From the NCBI RefSeq assembly GCF_000017205.1, contig NC_009656.1, positions 682,001 to 746,000 of the forward strand: 64,000 bases of DNA, read 5' to 3'. The stretch comes from Pseudomonas paraeruginosa PA7 (GTDB lineage: Bacteria; Pseudomonadota; Gammaproteobacteria; Pseudomonadales; Pseudomonadaceae). Position numbers and translations under genes: made by a program. The notes under the pieces were generated by a model. It saw nothing but the letters and a program-made list of their open reading frames with translations, searched no databases and was not told the origin of the DNA. Of the stretch, positions 41,738 through 52,158 are shown in pieces (position 1 is the first letter of the stretch; every line of letters starts with the position of its first letter).

Positions 41738-43729
41738 TCAGCTCTGGGAAGGCGATGAAGCGGCAAGACTGTAGTGCTCTCTGAGCAAGGCTTTCTCTTC
41801 ATCGGTCAATTCACTGTAGCTCTTCTGCATGACGCTGCGTAAACGCTCCTCCCGTTCGCCGAACCGCTGGCTCTCGGAGAGTTTAGTAATGGTGTCGAAG
41901 AACTGCTTTTCAAGGTTCTCCTGGACGATCAGCCATTCCTTCTCGCCCAGGGCTTGCAGCAGGCGGCCCTGGGGCGTGCCGTGCCAGCGCGCGATGAGCT
42001 GCATCGAGCTCTGCCGCGGGTTCTTCTGCAGGGCCTCGAGCAGCGACACCAGCAACTGGGCATAGGTGTCCTGCTCCCTGGCCAGCGTGCCCGCGTCGTC
42101 GACCTTCAAGGCCAACTGCGGATGGTGCAGCAGGGTGCGCAGGGCGTTGAGGGTGGTCGACTCGACGCTCACCGGGGTTCGCTGCGGCGCCTTGAAGTCG
42201 CCGCGGCCGCCCTTGTCCCATTTCTTCCGGCCATCCCATTTCTTGCCGTCCCAGGGTTTCCTGTCCTTGTTCCAGGCCTTGCGCGGCTGCGCGTCGGCGT
42301 AGCCCGGCGCGCTCTCGAACGGTGCGTGGGAGGGCTCGTTCTCGTAGTAGGCGCTGGCGGCGAAATAGTCGTCGCCGTCGAAGGCGCCAGTCGTCCCGTG
42401 ATCCATGGCGGGCGGCGGGCTCTGCTGCGCCAGTTGCCCGATATTTTCGCCAGAGAGGCCGGTAATTTCCGACAGCTTCTGACGCATAAGCTGTCGGAGG
42501 TTGTTGCCGGGGATCTTTTCCAGCAACGGCGCGGCAAGGGTCGCCAGATGCGCCTTGCCCTCCAGCGTGGCGGGGTCGGCTTCCGCCATCAGTTGCTGGA
42601 AGAAGTACTCGGCCAGCGGTTGGGCCTGCTGGGTGATGCGCGCGCGGAAGGCGTCCTCGCCCTCGGCGCGTACCAGGCTGTCCGGGTCCTCGCCTTCGGG
42701 GAGGAACAGGAAGCGCACGCGCTTGCCGTCCTGCAGGTTCGGCAGTACCGATTCCAGCGCGCGCCAGGCGGCCTTGCGGCCGGCCTGGTCGCCGTCGAAG
42801 CAGAACAGGATGCTCGGCACCAGGCGGAACAGGCGCTTGATATGCTCCTCGCTGGTCGCCGTGCCGAGCGTCGCCACCGCGTTGCGGATGCCTTGCTGGG
42901 CCAGGGCGATGACGTCCATGTAGCCCTCGACCACCATGATCTCGTCGAGGTCGCGGTTCTTCTGCCGGGCCTCGTAGAGCCCGTAGAGCTCCTGGCCCTT
43001 GTGGAAGACCGGGGTCTCCGGGGAGTTCAGGTACTTCGGCTTGTCGTCGCCGAGCACCCGGCCGCCGAAAGCGATGATTCGCCCGCGGCTGTCGCGGATC
43101 GGGAACATCACGCGGTCGCGGAAGCGGTCGTAGCGCTTGCCGCTGTCGCTGTTCTCCACCAGCAGGCCGGCATCGAGCATGGCCTTGAGCTGCAGATTGT
43201 CGCCGCCCAGGTGCTTGAGCAGGTTGTCCCAGCCGGGCGGGGCGAAGCCGAGGCCGAAGTCGCGGGCGATTTCGCCGGTCAGGCCGCGGCCCTTCAGGTA
43301 GTTCACCGCGGCCTTGCGCGCGGGATGGCTTTTCAGAGCCTGCTTGTAGAATTCGGCGGCGGCGGCGAGCAGCGGGTAGAGCGGCGAGTCGCTCGGCTGG
43401 CGCGGCGTGTGTCCGCGTCCGCCACGCTCCTCGCGTGGCACGTCCATGCCGGCGCGTTTGGCCAGTTCCTCGACCGCCTGGGGAAACTCCAGCTGGTCGT
43501 GGTCCATGACGAAGCCGAGCGCGTTGCCGCCGGCGCCGCAGCCGAAGCAGTAGTAGAACTGCTTGTCCGGGCTGACCGTGAACGAGGGGGTCTTTTCCTT
43601 GTGGAACGGGCAGCAGGCGCTGTAGTTCTTGCCGGTCTTCTTCAGCTGGATGCGCGAACTCACCACCTCGACGATGTCGGTGCGGTTCAGCAGGTCATCG
43701 ATGAAGCTTTGCGGGATCAGGCCGGCCAT
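41738..43729 (-). CDS. dnaG: DNA primase DnaG
   Basis: 663 aa. The N-terminal zinc finger (CPFHKEKTPSF, then YYCFGCGAGG) is followed by the TOPRIM core (MVVEGYMDVIALAQQGIRNA and FCFDGDQAGRKAAWRAL) and a C-terminal helicase-binding domain. It lays RNA primers for chromosome replication. Lies between yqeY-like and rpoD genes as in P. aeruginosa. Confidence 0.98.
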   Translation of the reverse strand: MAGLIPQSFIDDLLNRTDIVEVVSSRIQLKKTGKNYSACCPFHKEKTPSFTVSPDKQFYYCFGCGAGGNALGFVMDHDQLEFPQAVEELAKRAGMDVPREERGGRGHTPRQPSDSPLYPLLAAAAEFYKQALKSHPARKAAVNYLKGRGLTGEIARDFGLGFAPPGWDNLLKHLGGDNLQLKAMLDAGLLVENSDSGKRYDRFRDRVMFPIRDSRGRIIAFGGRVLGDDKPKYLNSPETPVFHKGQELYGLYEARQKNRDLDEIMVVEGYMDVIALAQQGIRNAVATLGTATSEEHIKRLFRLVPSILFCFDGDQAGRKAAWRALESVLPNLQDGKRVRFLFLPEGEDPDSLVRAEGEDAFRARITQQAQPLAEYFFQQLMAEADPATLEGKAHLATLAAPLLEKIPGNNLRQLMRQKLSEITGLSGENIGQLAQQSPPPAMDHGTTGAFDGDDYFAASAYYENEPSHAPFESAPGYADAQPRKAWNKDRKPWDGKKWDGRKKWDKGGRGDFKAPQRTPVSVESTTLNALRTLLHHPQLALKVDDAGTLAREQDTYAQLLVSLLEALQKNPRQSSMQLIARWHGTPQGRLLQALGEKEWLIVQENLEKQFFDTITKLSESQRFGEREERLRSVMQKSYSELTDEEKALLREHYSLAASSPSQS

Positions 43730-43811
43730 GGTGTTCTCGAAAACGACGGCGCGTGGGCGCAGAGCGGCAGCATAGCAATTATCGCCGGGCCGATCAGGCC
43801 GGCGCGGTGGT

Positions 43812-44261
43812 TCAGGAGGAGAGGCGCGCCTTCAGGCGCTGGCTGACCTGCGCCATGTCGACCCGGCCCTGGACCTGCGGGCGCAGGAGGTTCATCGCCT
43901 TGCCCATGTCCTGCGGGCCCTGGGCGCCGCTGTCGACGATGCTGCGCTCGATCAGGGCGTCGATCTCATGGTCGTCCAGGGGCTTGGGCATGAAGTCCTG
44001 GAGCACGAGGATCTCGGCGGCCTCGACCTCGGCGAGATCCTGGCGGCCGGCGTCGCTGAACTGGCGCTGGGCGTCGCGGCGCTGCTTGATCATCCGGTCG
44101 AGGATCAGCAGGGCGCGGGCGTCATCCACCTCGATGCGTTCGTCGACCTCGACGCGCTTGATGTCCGCTAGGGCCAGGCGCAATGTGGTCAGACGCGGCT
44201 TGTCCTGGGCGCGCATGGCGACCTTGACGGCGTCGAGAAGGCGGGACTTGATTTCGCTCAT
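43812..44261 (-). CDS. YqeY/GatB-like protein
   Basis: 149 aa, with VDDARALLILDRMIKQRRDA and DLAEVEAAEILVLQDFMPKP, the conserved YqeY domain. The domain is also the tail of GatB and may bind tRNA; the independent function is unknown. It is inserted in the rpsU-dnaG-rpoD operon, the usual Pseudomonas arrangement (PA0578). Confidence 0.92.
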   Translation of the reverse strand: MSEIKSRLLDAVKVAMRAQDKPRLTTLRLALADIKRVEVDERIEVDDARALLILDRMIKQRRDAQRQFSDAGRQDLAEVEAAEILVLQDFMPKPLDDHEIDALIERSIVDSGAQGPQDMGKAMNLLRPQVQGRVDMAQVSQRLKARLSS

Positions 44262-44328
44262 ATCGGAAAGCCGAAAGCCCGGCCGGGGCCGGGCTGGGCA
44301 TGATCACTGACGCGCAGGCGTCGGTGGA

Positions 44329-44544
44329 TCAGTACAGGCGCTCGCGACGGCGCTGTTCGCGCTGTACTTTCTTCGCGTGGCGCTTCACTGCGGCAGCGGC
44401 CTTGCGCTTGCGCTCGGCAGTGGGCTTCTCGTAGAACTCGCGGCTGCGAACTTCAGCCAGTACACCTGCTTTTTCGCAGGAGCGCTTGAAACGACGCAGG
44501 GCTACGTCGAAGGGTTCGTTCTCTTTTACTTTGACGGCTGGCAT
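44329..44544 (-). CDS. rpsU: 30S ribosomal protein S21
   Basis: 71 aa, [20 protein letters not shown] at the N-terminus and a Lys/Arg-rich C-terminus ([18 protein letters not shown]). First gene of the macromolecular synthesis operon. Confidence 0.98.
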   Translation of the reverse strand: MPAVKVKENEPFDVALRRFKRSCEKAGVLAEVRSREFYEKPTAERKRKAAAAVKRHAKKVQREQRRRERLY

Positions 44545-44744
44545 CCAGGTCGTACCTTCACTGATTACCGGGGGTTGAACGTACTCCGGCAAGTGGGCGC
44601 GGATACGTCGGTTTTCAAGGGTTGCGGATATTAACGGTTCGGCCGGAGGAATGCAAAGCCTCCGATCGAAAAACACTGGTCTGGCGCAAAGCCGCCGATT
44701 ATCATGCGCGGCTTCGTATTTGCCAAGCTCTAAGGCTCAAGCCC

Positions 44745-45770
44745 ATGCGCGTGCTGGGACTGGAAACGTCCTGCGACGAAACCGGCGTCGCCCTTTACGA
44801 CAGCGAACGCGGCCTGCTGGCCGACGCGCTGTTCAGTCAGATCGACCTCCATCGCGTCTACGGCGGCGTCGTGCCCGAGCTGGCCTCGCGCGACCACGTC
44901 AAGCGCATGCTGCCGCTGATCCGCCAGGTGCTCGACGAGTCCGGCTGCAAGCCGGCGGACATCGACGCGATCGCCTACACCGCCGGCCCAGGCCTGGTCG
45001 GCGCGCTGCTGGTGGGCGCCTCCTGCGCCCAGGCGATGGCGTTCGCCTGGGGCGTGCCGGCGGTCGGCGTGCATCACATGGAAGGCCATCTGCTGGCGCC
45101 GATGCTGGAGGAGCAGCCGCCGCGCTTCCCGTTCGTCGCCTTGCTGGTGTCCGGCGGCCACACCCAACTGGTGCGGGTGGACGGCATCGGCCGCTACCAG
45201 TTGCTCGGCGAGTCGGTGGACGATGCCGCTGGCGAAGCCTTCGACAAGACCGCCAAGCTGATCGGCCTGGGTTACCCCGGCGGCCCCGAGATCGCCCGCC
45301 TGGCCGAGCGCGGCACGCCCGGCCGCTTCGTGTTCCCGCGGCCGATGACCGACCGGCCCGGCCTGGACTTCAGCTTCAGCGGGCTCAAGACCTTTTCCCT
45401 GAACACCTGGCAGCGCTGCGTGGAAGCCGGCGATGACAGCGAGCAGACTCGCTGCGATATCGCCCTGGCATTCCAGACCGCGGTGGTCGAGACCCTGGTG
45501 ATCAAATGCCGGCGCGCATTGAAACAGACCGGCCTGAAGAACCTGGTGATCGCCGGCGGGGTCAGTGCCAACCAGGCGCTGCGCGGCGGCCTGGAGAAGA
45601 TGCTCGGCGAGATGAAGGGGCAGGTGTTCTACGCCCGCCCGCGCTTCTGCACCGACAATGGCGCGATGATCGCCTATGCCGGCTGCCAGCGCCTGCTCGC
45701 CGGCCAGCACGACGGCCCGGCGATCGCCGTTCAGCCGCGCTGGCCGATGGAGTCGCTGCCGGCGGTCTGA
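44745..45770 (+). CDS. tsaD: tRNA threonylcarbamoyladenosine transferase TsaD
   Basis: 341 aa. [20 protein letters not shown] opens the Kae1/TsaD/ASKHA fold, and the metal-binding motif is VHHMEGH. With TsaB and TsaE it makes t6A37 in ANN-decoding tRNAs. Divergent from rpsU. Confidence 0.97.
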   Translation: MRVLGLETSCDETGVALYDSERGLLADALFSQIDLHRVYGGVVPELASRDHVKRMLPLIRQVLDESGCKPADIDAIAYTAGPGLVGALLVGASCAQAMAFAWGVPAVGVHHMEGHLLAPMLEEQPPRFPFVALLVSGGHTQLVRVDGIGRYQLLGESVDDAAGEAFDKTAKLIGLGYPGGPEIARLAERGTPGRFVFPRPMTDRPGLDFSFSGLKTFSLNTWQRCVEAGDDSEQTRCDIALAFQTAVVETLVIKCRRALKQTGLKNLVIAGGVSANQALRGGLEKMLGEMKGQVFYARPRFCTDNGAMIAYAGCQRLLAGQHDGPAIAVQPRWPMESLPAV

Positions 45771-45848
45771 GTGCCCGCCAGGTCGCAGCCAGGCAGGCGT
45801 CGGTGAAGCTCCTGGGCCAGACTGCGTGAAGTTTTTTCCTTTTTTGGA

Positions 45849-46418
45849 TTAGAAATGCCGTTCGCGGCCGGCGAACAGATCGCGTAAGTTGGCCCGGTGC
45901 CGCCAGACGATCAGCGCGGTGAGCACGGTCATCGGCAGCAACGCTCCGGGTTGTTGCCAGGCCAGCAGTGGGAGGGTCAGCGGAGTGGCGACCAGCGAGG
46001 CGAGCGAACTGGTGCGCGACAGCTTGAAGGTCAGCAGCCAGGCGGCTGCGGCCAGCAGCACGGCCGGCGGGTAGAGGCCGAGGAGCATGCCGGCGGCGGT
46101 GGCGACGCCCTTGCCGCCGCGGAAGTTGAAGTACAGCGGGTACAGGTGGCCGATCACGGCGGCGATGCCGACCCAGGCCTCCTCCATCACGCCGAGCCCC
46201 AGCCAGCGGGCGACCAGCACCGGCAACAGGCCTTTGCCGACGTCGCCGAGCAGGGTCAGGATGGCGAGTTTCTTCCCGGCGACGCGCAGCATGTTGGTCG
46301 CGCCGGGGTTGCCGGAGCCGCTGGCGCGCGGGTCCTGGGTGCCGAACCAGCGGCTGAGCAGGACGGCGAAGGAGAGGGAACCGAGCAGGTAGGCGAGGAT
46401 CGCCAGTAGCCAGACCAT
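45849..46418 (-). CDS. plsY: Glycerol-3-phosphate acyltransferase PlsY
   Basis: 189 aa integral membrane protein with [33 protein letters not shown] and several membrane helices. It transfers acyl groups from acyl-phosphate to glycerol-3-phosphate in phospholipid synthesis. The ATG at 46416-46418 gives the conserved N-terminus [18 protein letters not shown]. Convergent with tsaD. Confidence 0.95.
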   Translation of the reverse strand: MVWLLAILAYLLGSLSFAVLLSRWFGTQDPRASGSGNPGATNMLRVAGKKLAILTLLGDVGKGLLPVLVARWLGLGVMEEAWVGIAAVIGHLYPLYFNFRGGKGVATAAGMLLGLYPPAVLLAAAAWLLTFKLSRTSSLASLVATPLTLPLLAWQQPGALLPMTVLTALIVWRHRANLRDLFAGRERHF

Positions 46419-46501
46419 GGATTCCACCGAGGACGAGGATGTCCTCGATTCTAACGGGGCGGCGCACGCTTGTCGTGGCATCCCTTGGAGCGGGTAGCGA
46501 A

Positions 46502-46855
46502 GTGGACAGAGTTTTTATCGAAGGCTTGGAGGTCGACACCGTCATCGGCGTGTACGACTGGGAGCGCGGCATCCGTCAGTGCCTGCGCCTGGACCTGACG
46601 CTGGGCTGGGACAACCGTCCGGCGGCCGCCGGCGACGACATCGCCCTGGCGCTGGACTACGCGGCGTTGTCCGAGCGGGTCCTGCAGTTCGCCCGGGAGT
46701 CGCATTTCCAACTGGTGGAAACCTTTGCCGAGCGCCTCGCCGAGGTGCTGATGGACGAGCGCGGCATTCCCTGGCTGCGCATCCGCGTCACCAAGCCCGG
46801 CGCGGTGCCGGCGGCCCGCGGGGTTGGCGTGGAGATCGAACGCGGATGTCGCTGA
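46502..46855 (+). CDS. folB: Dihydroneopterin aldolase FolB
   Basis: 117 aa from a GTG start ([20 protein letters not shown]). Contains [17 protein letters not shown]-type catalytic region and [12 protein letters not shown]. Makes 6-hydroxymethyl-dihydropterin in folate synthesis. Overlaps the folK-like gene by 10 bp. Confidence 0.93.
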   Translation: MDRVFIEGLEVDTVIGVYDWERGIRQCLRLDLTLGWDNRPAAAGDDIALALDYAALSERVLQFARESHFQLVETFAERLAEVLMDERGIPWLRIRVTKPGAVPAARGVGVEIERGCR

Positions 46856-47388
46856 TCCCGGTCTACCTCGGCCTCGGCAGCAATGTCGAGCGCGAGCGCC
46901 ATCTGCATGCCGGCCTCGACGCGCTGGCCGGCTTCCTCCATGACCTGCGTTGCTCGCCGGTGTTCGAGAGCGAGCCGGTGGGGATCAGGAGCGGCCCGTT
47001 CTTCAACCTGGTGGTATCTGCCCGCACCGATCTGCCGCTGGCCGAACTGAGCCTGCGGCTCAAGCACATCGAGGCCGACAATGGCCGCTATGCGCCGGAG
47101 CGCAAGGGGCTGCCGCTGGATATCGACGTGCTGCTGTACGGCGACCTGGTCGGCGACTTCGATGGCCTGGTGCTGCCGCGCGCCGAAGTGCTGAAGAACG
47201 CCTTCGTGCTCTGGCCGCTGGCCGAGCTGGCGCCGGAACTGGAGCATCCGCTCGCGCGCCGGGCGTTCGGAGAGCTCTGGCGGGAGTCGCGGATCCCGCA
47301 GAAACTCTGGCCGGCGCCCTTCGAATGGCGGGGCCGGGCTCTTACCCCCGAGGCGCTGCTTCAGGCCTTTCCGCGCTCTTCCTTGTAG
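46846..47388 (+). CDS. HPPK (FolK)-like pyrophosphokinase homologue
   Basis: 180 aa. [15 protein letters not shown] and [20 protein letters not shown] match hydroxymethyl-dihydropterin pyrophosphokinase. It is coupled to folB and would do the next step of the pathway. P. aeruginosa has a second FolK elsewhere, so this may be a paralogue. Its 3' end overlaps cca by 28 bp (convergent). Confidence 0.87.
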   Translation: MSLIPVYLGLGSNVERERHLHAGLDALAGFLHDLRCSPVFESEPVGIRSGPFFNLVVSARTDLPLAELSLRLKHIEADNGRYAPERKGLPLDIDVLLYGDLVGDFDGLVLPRAEVLKNAFVLWPLAELAPELEHPLARRAFGELWRESRIPQKLWPAPFEWRGRALTPEALLQAFPRSSL

Positions 47389-48593
47389 GCCTTGAGCGCG
47401 GCGAGGCGCGCACGCTTCAGCGCCTCGCCCAATTCCGCGCCCTTCAAGCCCTTTTCCACCAGCGGTTTCACACTGACCGCCCGCGCGGCCTGCGCCGCGC
47501 CGAGCAGGTAGGCGGCCTGCGGGTAGTCCCGCTGCTCCAGGCCGTGGCGGCCGCGCGCGTCCATCTCGCTGGCGGCGACGAATTCCTCGAAGCGCTGCGG
47601 ACGACGATAGACGTCGAAACTCTGCAATAGCTCCAGCAGGGTGGTCGGCCGCAGCTCCAGGGCGCGATGGGCGTGGGTATGGTACTCGCCGACCAGACGC
47701 GCCAGCTCCTGGCAGTCGCGCGGAACCCTGAAGCGCCGGTTGATCGCATCGATCAGCGGCAGGCCGCGTGTTTCGTGGGCGATGTGGCGTGGCCAGTCGG
47801 CTTCCCGGGTGAGCCCCTTGCCCAGGTCGTGGAGCAGGCAGGCCCAGCGCACGGTCAGCGGCTGGTGGTGGCGGGCGCATTGCTGCAGGACCGACAGGAC
47901 ATGGACGCCGGTATCGATTTCCGGGTGGTGCGCCGCCGGCTGCGGCACGCCGAACAGCGCCTCGACTTCCGGCATCAGTTCGGCCAGCGCGCCGCAATCG
48001 TGCAGGACCTGGACGAAGACCTCGGGGTTGGGTTCCATCAGGGCGCGGGAAATTTCCTTCCAGCTGCGCTCCGGGGTCAGCGCCTGCAATTCCCCGGACC
48101 CGGCCAGCTGGCGCATCAGCGCCAGGGTCTCGGCGGCGACACGGAAGCCCAGGCCGGCGTAGCGCGCGGCGAAGCGGGCGACGCGCAGGACGCGCAAGGG
48201 ATCTTCGGCGAATGCCGGGGACACGTGGCGCAGCAGGCGCGCCTCAAGGTCGGCCTGGCCGCCGTAGGGGTCGATCACCCGACCCTGTTCGTCCTCGGCC
48301 ATGGCGTTGATGGTCAGGTCGCGGCGGGTCAGGTCTTCTTCCAGGGTGACGTCGGGGCTGGCATGGAAGGTGAAGCCGCCGTAGCCGCGTCCGCTCTTGC
48401 GTTCGGTGCGCGCCAGGGCGTACTCCTCGCCGCTCTGCGGGTGGAGGAAGACCGGGAAGTCGGCGCCCACCGGGCGATAGCCGCGGGCGAGCATTTCCTC
48501 GCTGCTGGCGCCGACCACCACCCAGTCGATATCGGTGACCGGGCGGCCGAGAAGACGGTCGCGTACCGCGCCGCCGACCTTGTAAATCTGCAT
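47361..48593 (-). CDS. cca: Multifunctional CCA tRNA nucleotidyltransferase
   Basis: 410 aa. The nucleotidyltransferase head ([20 protein letters not shown]) has the DxD pair. The C-terminal HD domain has [19 protein letters not shown], giving phosphatase/phosphodiesterase activity. It adds or repairs tRNA CCA ends. Confidence 0.96.
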   Translation of the reverse strand: MQIYKVGGAVRDRLLGRPVTDIDWVVVGASSEEMLARGYRPVGADFPVFLHPQSGEEYALARTERKSGRGYGGFTFHASPDVTLEEDLTRRDLTINAMAEDEQGRVIDPYGGQADLEARLLRHVSPAFAEDPLRVLRVARFAARYAGLGFRVAAETLALMRQLAGSGELQALTPERSWKEISRALMEPNPEVFVQVLHDCGALAELMPEVEALFGVPQPAAHHPEIDTGVHVLSVLQQCARHHQPLTVRWACLLHDLGKGLTREADWPRHIAHETRGLPLIDAINRRFRVPRDCQELARLVGEYHTHAHRALELRPTTLLELLQSFDVYRRPQRFEEFVAASEMDARGRHGLEQRDYPQAAYLLGAAQAARAVSVKPLVEKGLKGAELGEALKRARLAALKAYKEERGKA

Positions 48594-48635
48594 GGAAACC
48601 TCCGCGTGTTAGGCGGAAGTCTACCCCAGGGCGCT

Positions 48636-49142
48636 CTAGCGGGCGCGCGGAAGCTGCTGGAGCAGGGCGCCGACCGCTCGTTCGAGCTGTTCCGGATTGG
48701 CCCTCGCCGGGCTGAGACCGGTGCTGGCGGTGCCCTCCCAGAGAATGCGCTCTTCCAGGTCGACCAGGCGTACGCGCAGGGTGCCGGTTTCGTCGCGCAG
48801 GCGGTGGATCGCCAGGTAGGGCCCCATGCTGGACGTAGGCGGAAGGTCGGGGCGGAATTCCAGCGCTGCGTCGCGCAGCGCCAGCCAGTAGTAGACGCGG
48901 AACTGCGGGGTGGCGCTCTCGTGGTAGCCGTGGGCCGCCAGTCCCTGGCGCAGCTCTGCGTTGATCAGCGGATAGCGGCTGCGGTAGGGCAGGGCGTCGA
49001 CCGCCCGCTCCGGCGGCATCAACTGGAAGCCTTGCAGGCCGGGCAGTTCGGCACTGGCCGGATGCGTCAGCCGGACGCCGGGAGGATGGTCGGCGCAGGC
49101 GCCGAGGGCAAGGCAGAGCAGGATGGTGGCGAACAGGCGCAT
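48636..49142 (-). CDS. DUF4136-type lipoprotein
   Basis: 168 aa from the ATG at 49140-49142. Signal peptide MRLFATILLCLALGAC with lipobox LALGAC; the mature region has YYWLALRDAALEFRPDLPPT and LRVRLVDLEERILWEGTA, the DUF4136 pattern. Probably outer-membrane anchored; function unknown. Matches PA0585. Confidence 0.85.
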   Translation of the reverse strand: MRLFATILLCLALGACADHPPGVRLTHPASAELPGLQGFQLMPPERAVDALPYRSRYPLINAELRQGLAAHGYHESATPQFRVYYWLALRDAALEFRPDLPPTSSMGPYLAIHRLRDETGTLRVRLVDLEERILWEGTASTGLSPARANPEQLERAVGALLQQLPRAR

Positions 49143-49236
49143 GGCGGCTCCCTGGACGGCCGGCTTCTTGTTCTGGTGTGGGGCGGCCCCGACCGTGCCG
49201 GCATGCTGTCCGGCGGCCGGGGCGGGCGTCAACCGA

Positions 49237-50790
49237 TCAAATGGGCGGGATGATCAGGTCCAGTCGCGGATAGCCTTCCTCGCCCTCGCTGACACCCTTG
49301 GGCGGCATGTGGTGGGTCTGGATCAGCTGGTCGCCCTGCAGGGTCTCCAGGTGGATGTCGAAGCCCCAAAGGCGATGCAGGTGCTTGAGCACGTCGGCGG
49401 TTGAGTCGCTCAGGGGCTGGCGGTCGAACTGCTGGTGACGCAGGGTCAGCGAGCGATCGCCGCGGCGGTCGACGTTCCAGATCTGGATGTTCGGCTCGCG
49501 GTTGCCGAGGTTGTACTGCGCTGCCAGGGTCTCGCGGATAGTGCGGTAGCCGGCCTCGTCGTGGATCGCGGCGACCAGCAGGTCATCCTTCTGGTCGTCG
49601 TCGAGGATGCTGAACAGCTTCAGGTCGCGGATCACCTTGGGCGAGAGGAACTGCAGGATGAAGCTCTCGTCCTTGAAGCTTTTCATGGCGAACTTGAGCG
49701 TGGCGAGCCAGTCGCTGCCGGCGATGTCCGGGAACCAGCGGCGGTCCTCCTCGGTGGGCTCCTCGCAGATGCGGCGGATGTCGCGGTACATGGCGAAGCC
49801 CAGGGCGTAGGGGTTGATGCCGCTGTAGTAGGGGCTGTCGAAGGATGGCTGGAAGACCACGCTGGTGTGGTACTGCAGGAACTCCATCATGAAGCCGTCG
49901 TTGACCAGGCCTTCGTCGTAGAGGTCGTTGAGCAGGGTGTAGTGCCAGAAGGTGGCCCAGCCTTCGTTCATCACCTGGGTCTGGCGCTGTGGATAGAAGT
50001 ACTGGGCGATCTTGCGCACGATGCGGATCACCTCGCGCTGCCAGGGCTCCAGCAGCGGTGCGTTCTTCTCGATGAAGTAGAGGATGTTCTCCTGCGGTTC
50101 GCTCGGATAGCGCGCGGTGGATTGTTCCTTGTCCTTGCCGCCGGTGCGCGGGATGGTCCGCCAAAGGTCGTTGACCTGCCGCTGGATCAGTTCCTCGCGC
50201 TCCTTCTGCCGCTGCCGCTCTTCCTCGGCGGAGATCGGGTAGGGTCGCTTGTAGCGGTCGACGCCGTAGTTCATCAGGGCGTGGCAGGAGTCGAGCAGGT
50301 CTTCCACCGCGTCGATCCCGTAGCGTTCCTCGCATTGCATGATGTACTGCTTGGCGAACACCAGGTAATCGATGATCGAGCTGGCGTCGGTCCAGGTGCG
50401 GAACAGGTAGTTGCCCTTGAAGAAACTGTTGTGCCCGTAGCAGGCGTGGGCGATCACCAGCGCCTGCATGCACTGGGTGTTTTCCTCCATCAGGTAGGCG
50501 ATGCACGGGTCGGAGTTGATCACGATCTCATAGGCCAGGCCCATCTGGCCGCGCTTGTAGTTCTTTTCCGTGCTGAGGAAGTGCTTGCCGTAGGACCAGT
50601 GGTTGTAGCCGATCGGCATGCCCACCGAGGCGTAGGCGTCCATCATCTGCTCGGCGGTGATCACCTCGATCTGGTTCGGGTAGGTATCCAGTGCGTAACG
50701 CTCGGCGATCCGGCTGATTTCCCGGTCGTACTGCTGGATCAGCTCGAAGGTCCATTCCGAGCCGGTGGCGATGGGCTGGCGCTTGCTCAT
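49237..50790 (-). CDS. ycgB: SpoVR/YcgB family protein
   Basis: 517 aa from the ATG at 50788-50790. The sequence [20 protein letters not shown], then [20 protein letters not shown], is typical of the SpoVR family. In enterobacteria YcgB is co-regulated with YeaG/YeaH under stress; biochemical function unknown. Start overlaps the upstream gene stop (50787). Confidence 0.94.
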   Translation of the reverse strand: MSKRQPIATGSEWTFELIQQYDREISRIAERYALDTYPNQIEVITAEQMMDAYASVGMPIGYNHWSYGKHFLSTEKNYKRGQMGLAYEIVINSDPCIAYLMEENTQCMQALVIAHACYGHNSFFKGNYLFRTWTDASSIIDYLVFAKQYIMQCEERYGIDAVEDLLDSCHALMNYGVDRYKRPYPISAEEERQRQKEREELIQRQVNDLWRTIPRTGGKDKEQSTARYPSEPQENILYFIEKNAPLLEPWQREVIRIVRKIAQYFYPQRQTQVMNEGWATFWHYTLLNDLYDEGLVNDGFMMEFLQYHTSVVFQPSFDSPYYSGINPYALGFAMYRDIRRICEEPTEEDRRWFPDIAGSDWLATLKFAMKSFKDESFILQFLSPKVIRDLKLFSILDDDQKDDLLVAAIHDEAGYRTIRETLAAQYNLGNREPNIQIWNVDRRGDRSLTLRHQQFDRQPLSDSTADVLKHLHRLWGFDIHLETLQGDQLIQTHHMPPKGVSEGEEGYPRLDLIIPPI

Positions 50791-52058
50791 GCGACGAGCC
50801 TCCTCTGGAACAGCTCGCGGAACACCGGGTAGATATCCGACGCCGACACGATCTGCTGCTGGGCGAAGCTGTCTTCGAAGGCTTCGCGCACGCGCTCGTA
50901 CTCGAACCACAGGGCCTGGTGTTCGCGCGGGGTGATCTCGACGTAGGTGTAGTACTGGACGAACGGCATGATCTGCTTGAGCAGGATGTCCCGGCACACC
51001 GGCGAGTCGTCGTTCCAGTTGTCGCCGTCCGAGGCCTGGGCGGCGTAGATGTTCCACTCATGGGTCGGATAACGCTCGGCCATGATCTCCTGCATCATCT
51101 TCAGCGCGCTGGAGACGATGGTGCCGCCGGTCTCGCGGGAGTAGAAGAACTCCTCCTCGTCGACCTCGCGGGCGCTGGTGTGGTGGCGGATGAACACCAC
51201 CTCGATCTTCTCGTAGTTCCGCTTGAGGAACAGGTAGAGCAGGATGAAGAAGCGCTTGGCGATGTCCTTGGTCGCCTGGGTCATCGAGCCGGAAACGTCC
51301 ATCAGGCAGAACATCACTGCCTTGGAGGTGGGGTTGGGCTGCTTGACCAGCAGGTTGTACTTGAGATCGAAGGTATCGAGGAACGGCACCCGGTCGATGC
51401 GCGCGCGGAGTTTGGCGATTTCCAGCTCGAGTTCCTGGATATCGCCGAGGTTGTCCGGCTCTTCGCGCCTGATCCGCTCCAGTTCCTTCAGCGCCGCGCG
51501 CAGCTTGGCCCGGCTGCCGCCGGACAGCGCGATGCGCCGCGCATGGGCCGAGCGCAGGGTGCGGACGATATTGATGCGCGACGGGTTGCCGTCGTTGCTG
51601 ATGCCGGCGCGGATGGTCTTGAAGGTATCGGTGCCGGTGATGTGGCGCTTGACCAGGTTGGGCAGTTCCAGGTCCTCGAACATGAAATCGAGGAATTCCT
51701 CCTGGGTGATCTGGAAGACGAAGTCGTCCATCCCCTCGCCGCTGTTGCTGGCCTTGCCGCCGCCGCGACCGCCGCCGCCGCCGGAGGGGCGGGCGATGTG
51801 TTCGCCGGCGGTGAATTCCTTGTTGCCCGGATGGACCACCGTCTGCCGCCCGCCGCGGCCATGGTGCAGCACCGGTTCGTCGATATCGCGCCCGGGAATG
51901 CTGATCTGCTCGCCGTGCTCCATGTCGGTGATGGAGCGTCGGCTGACGGCCTCCTCGACGGCCTTCTTGATATGCTCACGGTAGCGCCTCAGGAAGCGCT
52001 GGCGGTTCACCGTGCTCTTGTTCTTGCCGTTCAGACGCCGGTCGATGACGTAGCTCAT
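50787..52058 (-). CDS. yeaH: YeaH-like DUF444 protein with VWA-like domain
   Basis: 423 aa. A basic N-terminus is followed by an internal Gly-rich region ([18 protein letters not shown]). The C-terminal VWA-type domain has [20 protein letters not shown] with an intact MIDAS-like DxSxS. It partners with the YeaG kinase and SpoVR-like protein; function unclear. Confidence 0.94.
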   Translation of the reverse strand: MSYVIDRRLNGKNKSTVNRQRFLRRYREHIKKAVEEAVSRRSITDMEHGEQISIPGRDIDEPVLHHGRGGRQTVVHPGNKEFTAGEHIARPSGGGGGRGGGKASNSGEGMDDFVFQITQEEFLDFMFEDLELPNLVKRHITGTDTFKTIRAGISNDGNPSRINIVRTLRSAHARRIALSGGSRAKLRAALKELERIRREEPDNLGDIQELELEIAKLRARIDRVPFLDTFDLKYNLLVKQPNPTSKAVMFCLMDVSGSMTQATKDIAKRFFILLYLFLKRNYEKIEVVFIRHHTSAREVDEEEFFYSRETGGTIVSSALKMMQEIMAERYPTHEWNIYAAQASDGDNWNDDSPVCRDILLKQIMPFVQYYTYVEITPREHQALWFEYERVREAFEDSFAQQQIVSASDIYPVFRELFQRRLVA

Positions 52059-52158
52059 GAATGCTCCTCAGGGCCTGTGGCTCCCCGCCGGAGCGGAGGC
52101 GCCGAGGTCCGAATGCGACGGCGACCGGTACGGCCGAAACGACCGTACCGATGGCAGA